Shown here: piece by piece, positions 43,650 through 52,684 of the stretch
How the letters are laid out: every line of letters begins with the position of its first letter
Numbering within the stretch: position 1 is the first letter of the stretch
Source: Autumnicola psychrophila
GTDB lineage: Bacteria > Bacteroidota > Bacteroidia > Flavobacteriales > Flavobacteriaceae
Assembly: GCF_031846645.1 (NCBI RefSeq)
Contig: NZ_JAVRHN010000003.1
Location: 124,001 to 188,000 of the forward strand
Reading direction: 5' to 3'
DNA length: 64,000 bases
Made by a program: the position numbers and the translations under genes
Notes under the pieces: generated by a model
The model's database searches: none
Told to the model about the DNA's origin: nothing
Seen by the model: only the letters and a program-made list of their open reading frames with translations

Positions 43650-44921
43650 ATGAAAAAGAGAGTAGTAATAACCGGCCTTGGCGTGGCTTCTCCAAATGGT
43701 GTTGGAATAGAAGAATTTGAGTCCGCAATCAAAAATGGCAAATCTGGTATTACTTTTCATCCAAAATTAGAAGAGCTAAATTTTAGTTGTCAGATAGGAG
43801 GGAAGCCTGAAGTTTCAGAAGAAAAACTTAAGGAGTATTTCACTCCATTACAACTACGCGGACTTAACAGCAGCGGAATCGTGTACGGAGTGATTTCGGG
43901 AACAGATGCATGGAAGGATGCAGGTTTGGAACCTTCACCCGATGAAGCACCAGACTGGGACTCCGGAATTATTTTCGGAACAGGAATTCTGGGAGTGGAT
44001 AAATTCCGGGAAGCAATTCATCTTATTGACGCCGGAAAAACACGGCGACTTGGGAGCACAAGTGTAATCCAGACAATGGCCAGCGGCATAAGTGCGTATT
44101 TAGGAGGTATTTTGGGATGCGGAAATCAGGTTACCACCAATTCTTCAGCCTGTACAACAGGAACTGAAGCTTTGCTAATGGGATTTGAACGCATCCAGGC
44201 TGGAAAAGCTAAAAGGATGCTGGTAGGAAGTTGCAGTGATGACGGCCCTTATGTTTGGGGTGGTTTTGACGCCATGCGAATCTTACCCGGAAAATACAAT
44301 GACCGTCCAAAAGCGGCTTCGCGCCCTATGAGTGCATCTGCGGCAGGATTTGTTCCCGGTAGCGGTGCAGGAGCCCTTGTTCTGGAAGACCTTGAATCTG
44401 CCTTGGAAAGAGGTGCTAAAATTTATGCCGAAGTCCTGGGCGGGGATGTAAACAGCGGAGGACAACGGGCAGGTGGAAGCATGACTGCAGCGAATGATGA
44501 GGCGGTACAGCGCTGCATAAGAGGTGCCCTGAAAATGGCAAATATCGATCCACAGCAAATTGATGCTATAAACGGACATTTAACGGCAACAGCTAAAGAT
44601 TCTGTAGAAATTCTTAACTGGACAAAGGCCTTGAAATGTGAAAAGGGAGATTTTCCATTAATCAATTCGCTGAAGGGGATGATTGGTCACTGTTTAAGTG
44701 CTTCGGGGAGTATAGAATGTGTTGCGAGTGTACTTCAGCTTAAAAATAATTTTATCTTCGGAAACATTAATTGCGAAGATCCCGATCCTGAAATTCTAAA
44801 AATGATTACCAGCGAAAAAATTCCGCAGAAAACGCTTCAGCAGGAAACAAAAATTCTTGCTAAAGCAAGCTTTGGATTTGGAGATGTAAATGCGGTGGTG
44901 ATTTTCAGGAAATATGATTGA
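43650..44921 (+). CDS. Beta-ketoacyl-ACP synthase, FabF-like, divergent
   Basis: A 423-residue elongating ketosynthase; the ATG at 43650 begins MKKRVVITGLGVASPNG. The catalytic set is Cys168 in TNSSACTTGTEA, His310 in NGHLTATAKDS and His347 in MIGHCLSASGS. The first His motif is HLTAT instead of the usual HGTGT, and the second is GHCLSASGS instead of GHTLGAAG, as seen in non-primary ketosynthases. It is 68 bp after the dehydratase and 169 bp before the ACP. A dedicated acyl-chain elongation role for the cluster is inferred. Confidence 0.9.
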   Translation: MKKRVVITGLGVASPNGVGIEEFESAIKNGKSGITFHPKLEELNFSCQIGGKPEVSEEKLKEYFTPLQLRGLNSSGIVYGVISGTDAWKDAGLEPSPDEAPDWDSGIIFGTGILGVDKFREAIHLIDAGKTRRLGSTSVIQTMASGISAYLGGILGCGNQVTTNSSACTTGTEALLMGFERIQAGKAKRMLVGSCSDDGPYVWGGFDAMRILPGKYNDRPKAASRPMSASAAGFVPGSGAGALVLEDLESALERGAKIYAEVLGGDVNSGGQRAGGSMTAANDEAVQRCIRGALKMANIDPQQIDAINGHLTATAKDSVEILNWTKALKCEKGDFPLINSLKGMIGHCLSASGSIECVASVLQLKNNFIFGNINCEDPDPEILKMITSEKIPQKTLQQETKILAKASFGFGDVNAVVIFRKYD

Positions 44922-45090
44922 ATTAAAAAGGCAAAAGCAGAGACAGGATCCAGGAATCAGGATCATGAACCAGGATGAAAAAGAAGAAAGAAGAAAATTG
45001 AAGTTGTAAGATCTCAATTCGAAACTAACAATACACAGTTGACATTTTACAAGCGACAACATCAAAATAAGTATTAAAAAAATTGCAGTA

Positions 45091-45345
45091 ATGAACGATA
45101 AAGAAATAATTGAAAAATTGAAATCCATTGTTACTCCGTATGTTCAGCGGAAGGAGGGGTTGGAGGATTTTAAGGAGAAAACAGATTTCATTAATGACCT
45201 CAAAATAAATTCAGCTAACCTGGTAGACGTGGTCCTGGACGTGGAGGATGAGTTTAAAATTGAAATCGATAATGATTCAATGGATGGAATGCTAACGGTT
45301 GGTGATGCAAAGAGGATTATTGAGCGAAAAATGGCTGAAAAATGA
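45091..45345 (+). CDS. Acyl carrier protein
   Basis: An 84-residue acidic four-helix carrier. The phosphopantetheine serine is Ser41 in LKINSANLVDVVLDVE, where the canonical motif is DSLxxVE; here the residue before the serine is Asn and the following one Ala, so this is a specialised ACP. It overlaps the phosphopantetheinyl transferase by 4 bp (ATGA), which fits a cognate pair. It would hold the growing chain made by the KS at 43650 and hand it to the type III PKS. Confidence 0.88.
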   Translation: MNDKEIIEKLKSIVTPYVQRKEGLEDFKEKTDFINDLKINSANLVDVVLDVEDEFKIEIDNDSMDGMLTVGDAKRIIERKMAEK

Positions 45346-45911
45346 TCGGAAACGACATTGTGGATCTGCAACTGGCAGCTAAAGAAAGCAACTGGAAAAG
45401 ACCCGGACTGCATTCTAAAATTTTTACAGAAGGGGAGCGGGAGTTATTGAAGAAAGCCAAAAATGAGGAGCAAAGATTCTGGCTTTTTTGGGCAATGAAA
45501 GAAGCTGCTTATAAAGCCCATCAAAGAAGGTTTTCACTGCCACGGAAATTTAATCCGAAATCCTTCAGGTGCGAGTTAGATCCTTCAGAAGGATTGGGGT
45601 CTCCAGGAATGGTAAAGATCAATAATTGGCATTATTTTACTACCGCTAAAATTTCAGAAAAAGTAATACATTGTGTGGCTTCCGTAGAAAATTCCGCAGT
45701 GCAAAAGCGAATTTTTTCAGATACTATAAACCTAAAACAGGAATTGATCTCGGCAGTTGCCAACAGTAAAAAGTTATTCTTCATAGACTTGGGTATAAAA
45801 ACAGATTTTAATTTTATTCCGCATCTTATTTTAAAGGGAAAGAATTATAATTTGCCTTTTTCCATCTCGCACCACGGCAACTATTCTGCTTATGTCTTTG
45901 CCGTTAATTAA
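45342..45911 (+). CDS. 4'-phosphopantetheinyl transferase (AcpS-fold)
   Basis: A 189-residue protein that moves phosphopantetheine from CoA to the ACP serine. The Mg-binding IGNDIVDL (Asp5, Asp8) and the signature FWAMKEAAYKAH (KEAxxK; residues 49-60) are intact. It is longer than AcpS (about 125) with a second half ending LPFSISHHGNYSAYVFAVN, which resembles the C-terminal strand of Sfp-type enzymes. It overlaps the ACP gene by 4 bp and is the last gene of the cluster. Confidence 0.9.
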   Translation: MIGNDIVDLQLAAKESNWKRPGLHSKIFTEGERELLKKAKNEEQRFWLFWAMKEAAYKAHQRRFSLPRKFNPKSFRCELDPSEGLGSPGMVKINNWHYFTTAKISEKVIHCVASVENSAVQKRIFSDTINLKQELISAVANSKKLFFIDLGIKTDFNFIPHLILKGKNYNLPFSISHHGNYSAYVFAVN

Positions 45912-46002
45912 GTGCTAAAAGCAGTTAAACCCTTCCAAATTTTCTTTGAAAAACTGTTTCTGAAGTTGTATCTTGAAGCAACTAATATAAAATTTATAGC
46001 AT

Positions 46003-46719
46003 ATGAAGACTGTTGATAAGATGGAGGTACTGCATAGCCAATCAGCTGAATTTATTCAGCAAGGAGAAACCGGAAAATTCCTAAAGCTTATTCCGGATAC
46101 GTTTATTATAAAAGGAGAAGAAAAAGATGGCGTTTTTAACCAGGGATATGCTATCAGACATATTAACAGGCAGGATATGATCCTGATTGATGTGGTTGAA
46201 GAATCAACAAAGGCCGCTGTAAAAAAACTGGTTACCGACGGTTACAAAATAAAAGGAATTTTACTTACCTGTGACGGTATCGTGGATTCTGCTTATGCAG
46301 ATCTTGCTACAATATCTGAAGATGCCGGTGGAGCTCCAATTTTTGCGCATCCAAGAAATAATATTAAAGATGATTTTAAGACTAAAGATATCACCGCTAA
46401 AGGAACAGTTTTAAAAGATTTTGCACTTAAAATCGTTGATTTGCCCGGCAATGGAGGAGAATCTGTGCTGGTTTATTCTGAAATCAACGACGGAATGTTA
46501 TTTCCGGGAGAGGATGCAGTAGGATCTGATTATGATTCTGAATTAAATACCTTTAGGCGTCCGGAAAATAAGAGTAAAAATAACGACTACGGTCTTGCCG
46601 AAAGCTGGAGCGCCTTTAATGATCCTTTTACTTACCTATTTCCGAGAAAAGGAAAACCAGGATTTAATTTGGAAGAAGGAAATCAAATTGACATTATTGG
46701 AAATCTGAGCAAGAGCTAA
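46003..46719 (+). CDS. MBL-fold-like hydrolase with degenerate metal site
   Basis: A 238-residue protein whose layout resembles metallo-beta-lactamase-fold hydrolases: FIIKGEEKDGVFNQGYAI and MILIDVVEESTKAAVKKLV, then GILLTCDGIVDSAYADLA at the place where HxHxDH should lie, and later VYSEINDGMLFPGEDAVGSDYD. The histidine ligands are replaced, so it cannot bind zinc in the normal way. It may be a non-catalytic binding or redox protein of the fold. It lies 91 bp after the PPTase. Assignment to the fold is by order of segments only. Confidence 0.6.
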   Translation: MKTVDKMEVLHSQSAEFIQQGETGKFLKLIPDTFIIKGEEKDGVFNQGYAIRHINRQDMILIDVVEESTKAAVKKLVTDGYKIKGILLTCDGIVDSAYADLATISEDAGGAPIFAHPRNNIKDDFKTKDITAKGTVLKDFALKIVDLPGNGGESVLVYSEINDGMLFPGEDAVGSDYDSELNTFRRPENKSKNNDYGLAESWSAFNDPFTYLFPRKGKPGFNLEEGNQIDIIGNLSKS

Positions 46720-46740
46720 AATAAACAGTTTAGACACTAT

Positions 46741-46845
46741 AAGGGTCATTTCAAAGTGTAATCTGGCTCGTTCATCAACTCGTCCCTTTCAGGACCTATT
46801 CGTGAACGATGTTGAACAGGGACATTTTCAAATGGCCCTTTTTAA
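46741..46845. terminator. Extended hairpin between convergent genes
   Basis: The outer arms AAGGGTCATTT (46741-46751) and AAATGGCCCTT (46830-46840) pair with one mismatch and are followed by a T tract. Inner pairs TCGTTCA/TGAACGA and GTCCCT/AGGGAC extend the fold. It could terminate both the gene ending at 46719 and the one ending at 46842. Confidence 0.5.
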
Positions 46846-47426
46846 TTCATCTGTTTTGCCCTATTTTTGTTTTTCTCATCCTGTTTTTCCTGCTCTTTTT
46901 TTGCATCTTCAGCTTCCTCATTGTCCACCAACGGGTGATCTGTAATCTGAAGTCCGACGATAAGAATAATACTTGCTATAGTTCCATAAAGCATTGTAAC
47001 AATAGCAATTAACCCGCCGCCAAGGATAGCAGCCATACCAAGGCTGGTGTAGTAAATGGCGACGTACCAGTTTTCTGGCACTTCATTACTTTCTATTATA
47101 GGCAGGTTTAACATCAGGAAAGTGATGGTAGCCACAATAATAAGAATAGTGTCATATTTGGCAATATGCAATACGTTTCTGTAATGCTTTTTCGTAAGTC
47201 GGGAATTTGCAGACCTGCTGATACTTAATAAGGTAAGCATTAAAGCTAAAATTGTAGAGGACCCCAGGATCACGGTGTTGCACAACATATTAATTCCTGA
47301 TAGGGAGGTGGAAAGCATATCCATCGCTCTATATCCCGAAATTTCTCCTAATATAAAGGTTCCGATACCCATGACTACTGTAGAAACTACTCCTCCTACA
47401 ATAGCACGTTTAATAATAACATCCAT
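46842..47426 (-). CDS. Four-helix membrane protein of unknown function
   Basis: A 194-residue inner-membrane protein with about four hydrophobic segments (10-27, 47-67, 93-113, 132-157) and a highly charged C-terminal tail (NEEAEDAKKEQEKQDEKNK). No family motif was recognised. The basic loop SRSANSRLTKKHYRN separates the second and third helices. It is monocistronic, convergent with the MBL-like gene and divergent from aconitase. Confidence 0.65.
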   Translation of the reverse strand: MDVIIKRAIVGGVVSTVVMGIGTFILGEISGYRAMDMLSTSLSGINMLCNTVILGSSTILALMLTLLSISRSANSRLTKKHYRNVLHIAKYDTILIIVATITFLMLNLPIIESNEVPENWYVAIYYTSLGMAAILGGGLIAIVTMLYGTIASIILIVGLQITDHPLVDNEEAEDAKKEQEKQDEKNKNRAKQMN

Positions 47427-47561
47427 TTATTTAATTCTTAGCAATAGTAATTTTTTTTGTGAAGCAAATTACTTTTTTCTTCCGCATTTAGATATAAGAT
47501 ATTGTTAAATGGAAGGAACTTCCGGTTCAATTTTAATATTTTAAACGTAAAATAGCCAACT

Positions 47562-49598
47562 ATGTCAAAATTAAATGTCACTCAAAAATTAATTAAAGAA
47601 CATCTCCTGGAAGGGGAGATGACTCCCGGCAAAGAAATCGGGATCAAGATAGACCAGGCGCTGCTGCAGGATGCTACCGGTACCCTGGTACAGCTCGAGC
47701 TGGAGGCAATGGGATTGAAAAAAGCCAAAACTGAAGTCGCTGTACAATATGTAGATCACAACCTGCTGCAGACCGATTTTAAAAATGCCGATGACCATGC
47801 GTTCTTACTTTCGGCATCACGAAAATTCGGACTGTGGTATAGTCGCCCGGGAAATGGTGTGAGCCATCCCGTACATATGGAACGTTTTGGGAAACCCGGA
47901 AAAACAATGGTAGGTTCTGACAGCCACACGCCATCTGCAGGATCTCTGGGAATGCTCGCCATAGGTACTGGCGGACTTGATGTGGCGGCTGCAATTGCAG
48001 GACAGCCTTATTTTGTTAAAATGCCACAGGTGATGGGGGTGAAGCTTACCGGAAAATTACCAGACTGGGTAAGCGCAAAGGATGTAATTCTGGAAATGCT
48101 GCGCAGGTATGATGTTAAAGGAGGTGTGGGAAAAGTTATAGAATATTACGGTGAAGGACTGGATTCTTTAAGTGCCATGGATCGCCACGTCATTGCAAAT
48201 ATGGGTGCTGAACTTGGTGCTACTACCACAGTTTTCCCGAGTGACCAGGAAACAAAACGATTTTTAAGGTCTCAGCATCGCGAAGAAGATTGGAGAGAAT
48301 TGTTGCCAGATGAAGGATGTGAATACGATTTACACGATGAAATTATATTGGACGACCTTATACCTTTAATTGCGCTGCCTACAAGCCCCGGAAATGTTGT
48401 GCCGGTAAGTGAAGTGGCCGGAAAAGAAATAGGGCAGGTGGTAATAGGATCATCGGCTAACCCCGGAATTAGGGATTTTTGGATAGCAGGTGCGATTGTG
48501 AAGGGTAAGAGCGTTATAGATTATGTCTCTTTCGACATCAACCCGACTTCCCGGCAGGTGATTCAGAATTTAATAGATAATAAAGCATTTGCCAATTTAA
48601 TAACGGCAGGAGCAAGGTTCCACCAGTCCGGTTGTATGGGTTGTATAGGAATGGGGCAGGCACCCGCATCAGGCACTATCAGTTTAAGAACGATGCCAAG
48701 AAATTTCCCAAGTAGATCCGGTACCGAGGATGATCAGGTGCATTTGTGTAGTCCTGAAACAGCGGCAGCTTCAGCTTTGACGGGAAAAATTACAGATCCG
48801 CGTGATATGGAAAAATTATTCGGAATGTCTTATCCTAAATTTGAACAACCGGAAAAAGAGATTATCAACACAGATATGCTTGTACCGCCGGCAGAAGACG
48901 GGGATGAAGTTGAATTGAAGAAAGGTCCGAATATTAAGACACTTCCTGAAATAGAACCACTTGTAGACAGTGCAGATGTTCCCGTCTTACTGAAGATGGG
49001 AGACAATGTATCTACAGATGAAATTCTACGTGCCGGAGCTGAAGTTTTACCATTTAGAAGTAACCTTCCAGAAATCAGCAAATTCTCTTATTCAGTTATT
49101 GATGATACTTTTTATGACAGGGCACAGGATGCAAAAGGAGATTTTGGAGGTCATATCGTGGTTGCCAAAGATAACTATGCCCAGGGATCCAGCCGTGAAC
49201 ATGCCGCACTGGCACCAAAGTATCTTGGTCAGGTAGCTGTTATCGCAAATTCTTATGCAAGAATTGCATGGCAGAATCTGGTAAACTTCGGAATTTTGCC
49301 TTTGGAATTTATAGATATTGCCGATTATGAAAAAATTGAGCAGGGAGATCTGATCAGCTTTAAAAATCTTCGAGAAGATGTAAAGAACCGGAATAATATT
49401 AAAGTCCGTGTGCAGAAATCCGAAAAGGGTAGCGAGCCAATTGAGTTCGAGGCCAAGCATACTATGAGTGACCGGCAAATAGAAATTCTTTTAAAAGGAG
49501 GAATTATAAATGAATTTAAGGCGAAGCTCAGCAATGAAGAAGTAAATGCTGTAGACAAGAATACGGTTACAGATAATGAGCGACAACAGATAAAATAG
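47562..49598 (+). CDS. Aconitate hydratase, short putative type
   Basis: A 678-residue aconitase, which isomerises citrate to isocitrate in the TCA cycle. The 4Fe-4S ligand motif is HQSGCMGCIGMG, and the other substrate-binding stretches GSDSHTPSAGSLG, RTMPRNFPSRSG and YAQGSSREHAALAP are present, the last in the swivel domain. It is shorter than AcnA (about 890) and belongs to the group called putative aconitate hydratase in Bacteroidota and Aquifex. A bidirectional terminator follows at 49616. Confidence 0.92.
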   Translation: MSKLNVTQKLIKEHLLEGEMTPGKEIGIKIDQALLQDATGTLVQLELEAMGLKKAKTEVAVQYVDHNLLQTDFKNADDHAFLLSASRKFGLWYSRPGNGVSHPVHMERFGKPGKTMVGSDSHTPSAGSLGMLAIGTGGLDVAAAIAGQPYFVKMPQVMGVKLTGKLPDWVSAKDVILEMLRRYDVKGGVGKVIEYYGEGLDSLSAMDRHVIANMGAELGATTTVFPSDQETKRFLRSQHREEDWRELLPDEGCEYDLHDEIILDDLIPLIALPTSPGNVVPVSEVAGKEIGQVVIGSSANPGIRDFWIAGAIVKGKSVIDYVSFDINPTSRQVIQNLIDNKAFANLITAGARFHQSGCMGCIGMGQAPASGTISLRTMPRNFPSRSGTEDDQVHLCSPETAAASALTGKITDPRDMEKLFGMSYPKFEQPEKEIINTDMLVPPAEDGDEVELKKGPNIKTLPEIEPLVDSADVPVLLKMGDNVSTDEILRAGAEVLPFRSNLPEISKFSYSVIDDTFYDRAQDAKGDFGGHIVVAKDNYAQGSSREHAALAPKYLGQVAVIANSYARIAWQNLVNFGILPLEFIDIADYEKIEQGDLISFKNLREDVKNRNNIKVRVQKSEKGSEPIEFEAKHTMSDRQIEILLKGGIINEFKAKLSNEEVNAVDKNTVTDNERQQIK

Positions 49599-49615
49599 TT
49601 GATCGCTATAAAACT

Positions 49616-49651
49616 AAAAAACCCTTCAGAATTAAAACTGAAGGGTTTTTT
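49616..49651. terminator. Bidirectional rho-independent terminator
   Basis: A-run plus ACCCTTCAG pairs with CTGAAGGGT plus a T-run around an 8-nt loop. It stands between the aconitase stop (49598) and the stop of the convergent raiA-like gene (49671). Confidence 0.9.
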
Positions 49652-49670
49652 ATGCTGAAAATTGTCGGTT

Positions 49671-49970
49671 CTATCGGGTACTCATTTTCGATTTTAGCTT
49701 TTGTAATTGTTTTTCAACATCACGTACAGATTCTGCAGCGGCAGCTTCATATGAATCTTCATTAGATTGTGCGAAAAGCTGTGGCCCCGGTACGCTCAAT
49801 TTAATATTACAGATATAGCCTTTAGGATCCTGGTTTTCCTCCCTCTTAAAATGTACTTCTGCTCGTACAATAAAATCGTATTTTACTTCCAGTTTATCCA
49901 GTTTATTTTGGGTGTATTCTTCCAGAGCTTCACTCTTTTGAATACCTACATATTCGAAATTAGTTTCCAT
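49671..49970 (-). CDS. Ribosome hibernation factor (RaiA/HPF short form)
   Basis: A 99-residue protein that binds the 30S A- and P-sites in stationary phase and stops translation. It starts METNFEYVGIQKSEALEEYTQ and contains EVHFKREENQDPKGYICNIKLSVPG and SYEAAAAESVRDVEKQLQKLK, which fit the short HPF/YfiA type. There is no C-terminal extension, so it is the short hibernation or inhibitor form. It is a monocistronic gene convergent with aconitase. Confidence 0.9.
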   Translation of the reverse strand: METNFEYVGIQKSEALEEYTQNKLDKLEVKYDFIVRAEVHFKREENQDPKGYICNIKLSVPGPQLFAQSNEDSYEAAAAESVRDVEKQLQKLKSKMSTR

Positions 49971-50291
49971 AAATTATTAAATTTTATTTCCATACAAGAA
50001 AATTAAATTCAGGTAGGACACCAAGCTAATTATAGGTTTCTTTTGAAATATTTATGATAGCTTTAGAAGAAAGAAGATTTGCATAATAGGACATTTAGTA
50101 CCATATGAAATGCTATTCAGCAAAGTTTTACCATTCCTTTTTACTGAATGTTTATGATGAAATCCTCTCTTCAAATTGATGTAGCAACGGGGTCTCGGTT
50201 ATCGCCAATTGGCGGAGTAAAGAGCCGCGGATTTGTCGCCTTAGTAACGCTGCCGCTTTTTGGCGATGAATTTTGTTGTGCTTAGGTTATT
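49971..50291. other. Intergenic region with GC-rich palindromes
   Basis: 320 bp without a gene. A perfect 12-bp palindrome CGCCAATTGGCG is at 50203-50214, and ATCGCCAA (50201-50208) can pair with TTGGCGAT (50260-50267), giving a longer stem. The segment 50185-50275 is more GC-rich than its surroundings. It may be a structured element or a decayed insert. Confidence 0.5.
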
Positions 50292-51032
50292 TTATAGTTC
50301 ATTATTTAGTTTTTTATCTATAAGATTTATAGTTTGAATACCCTGAGTTCTAACATTTATAATATAATCTCTTACTTTATAAGTATATGAAAGTTCAAGA
50401 TCGACCAGTTTCCTGAATTCTGGAGAATTAAATGATTGTAACATTTCAATTTGGTCGAATTTGGATATATAATTCGGATTCTTTGTGTCAAATGGTCGTA
50501 ATTCTGAGGTGTAGTTTGAAAAACGACTGGAATGTACCTTTGCCCGTTCCTTGACTGCGTTTAAATAACCATAATAATTTGCAATAGAATTTTTTATTGA
50601 ATCATTGTTAATAAGTTGTATGGTTCCAGTATTTATAAGTTCATCGTAGGAATTTCTCTCCCCAAAACTATGACCGCCTGAAAATACACCACCGTAAGTA
50701 ACGGTATTTAAAAATGCCAGGGTATCCCGAATTATAATTTCGTTTTCACAAAATTTCTTTGCTGCCTTTAGGCTTTCTAATTTCTTGTCTAACCTATTAA
50801 AAATTAAAGCTTCATTTATTTCATTATTTCTCGCTAACTCCTTTTTAAGATGTTCTAAAATTTTTGTTTCATGTATTGCATTAAGTCTATTTTGATTCCA
50901 ATTATTTATTTGAAGTGCAATCAATATTCCCATTACGACAAGTACAATTTCTCCAATGGCGTAAATTAAATATTTTTTAAATCTATTCTCATCAAGTAAT
51001 TGTTGACGAATCTTCCTAAAGAAATTTATCAT
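50292..51032 (-). CDS. DUF6090 family membrane-anchored protein
   Basis: A 246-residue protein with the DUF6090 N terminus MINFFRKIRQQLLDENRFKK, then one transmembrane helix (about 23-43; IGEIVLVVMGILIALQINNWN, which is the family signature), followed by a long alpha-helical extracytoplasmic part with RNNEINEALIFNRLD and SYDELINTGTIQLI. Such genes are numerous in flavobacteria, often in paralogous series; function unknown. It stands alone. Confidence 0.9.
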   Translation of the reverse strand: MINFFRKIRQQLLDENRFKKYLIYAIGEIVLVVMGILIALQINNWNQNRLNAIHETKILEHLKKELARNNEINEALIFNRLDKKLESLKAAKKFCENEIIIRDTLAFLNTVTYGGVFSGGHSFGERNSYDELINTGTIQLINNDSIKNSIANYYGYLNAVKERAKVHSSRFSNYTSELRPFDTKNPNYISKFDQIEMLQSFNSPEFRKLVDLELSYTYKVRDYIINVRTQGIQTINLIDKKLNNEL

Positions 51033-51405
51033 AAGAGATTGATTTCTCTAAATATATGATTTTTAACTGATTGGCTGGTTAAATAATGAAGCACAACTTG
51101 AAGCTAAACAAACACGTTAATACCTGTAAGTTCGATAATTGGTTTTTTTAGAACTTAACCTTGCAGAGAGCAGGCTAGAACTTCCGGTAATAAAAGCAAC
51201 TATAAATTGGCTAATGCAATAGCCATATTCCCTATGTACGGTAGTGAACATCATAATTTTATATTTTATAGAGAGAATTGCTAAGTATTTCTGTAGGGGA
51301 TTGTGATGATAGTACAGGATTTTTACAGAAATCCTGAAATGCCTATAGGGTTCTGAGTTCTTTAAAATTTGTAAATTACTAGTTCAGGACTTGAAATACA
51401 TAAAG
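51033..51405. other. Intergenic region between divergent genes
   Basis: About 370 bp of AT-rich sequence between the DUF6090 gene and the DUF4251 gene. I saw no gene, repeat or clear promoter consensus. Confidence 0.5.
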
Positions 51406-51918
51406 ATGAAAAAGATACTTTTAAAACTCACATTATTAGGTGGACTGATTTTCATTTTTGCTTGTAGCGGAAGTAGAAATGCTGTTAATGAACAGGATGT
51501 AAAGGAATTTTCGAAATTAAAGGAACTTGTTAGCAACGGATTCGAAATTGAGAATCAGTGGGCACTTCCGTTACGGGGAGGGAGAGTCAATTTAATTGGC
51601 AATACAAATTTTATAAGATTTGAAAGAGACAGCGTGGACATTTTTCTTCCGTACTTTGGTGTAAGACAGTCTGGAGGCGGATATGGCGAAGCAGGCGGGA
51701 TTGAGTATAAAGGGCCTGCAAAAGACATGGAAATCATGGAAAACCTCGATAATCAGAATATCAGAATACAATTTGAAGGAAAAGCAGGAACAGAAAATTT
51801 ACAGTTTCACTTAAAGCTTTATCCAAACGGAAATGTTGAAACCTTGGTTAATAGCTCACAGCGTGATGCGATAAGCTATCGCGGCGATGTTAAACCGCTG
51901 ACAGAAGAAAAAGAATAG
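51406..51918 (+). CDS. DUF4251 lipoprotein
   Basis: A 170-residue lipoprotein; the ATG at 51406 starts the signal MKKILLKLTLLGGLIFIFAC with the cysteine at 20. The family text FEIENQWALPLRGGRVNLIGN, VDIFLPYFGVRQSGGGYG and GIEYKGPAKDMEI is clear. DUF4251 is a Bacteroidota-specific beta-rich surface or periplasmic domain of unknown function. It has no close partner. Confidence 0.88.
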   Translation: MKKILLKLTLLGGLIFIFACSGSRNAVNEQDVKEFSKLKELVSNGFEIENQWALPLRGGRVNLIGNTNFIRFERDSVDIFLPYFGVRQSGGGYGEAGGIEYKGPAKDMEIMENLDNQNIRIQFEGKAGTENLQFHLKLYPNGNVETLVNSSQRDAISYRGDVKPLTEEKE

Positions 51919-52684
<766 letters not shown>

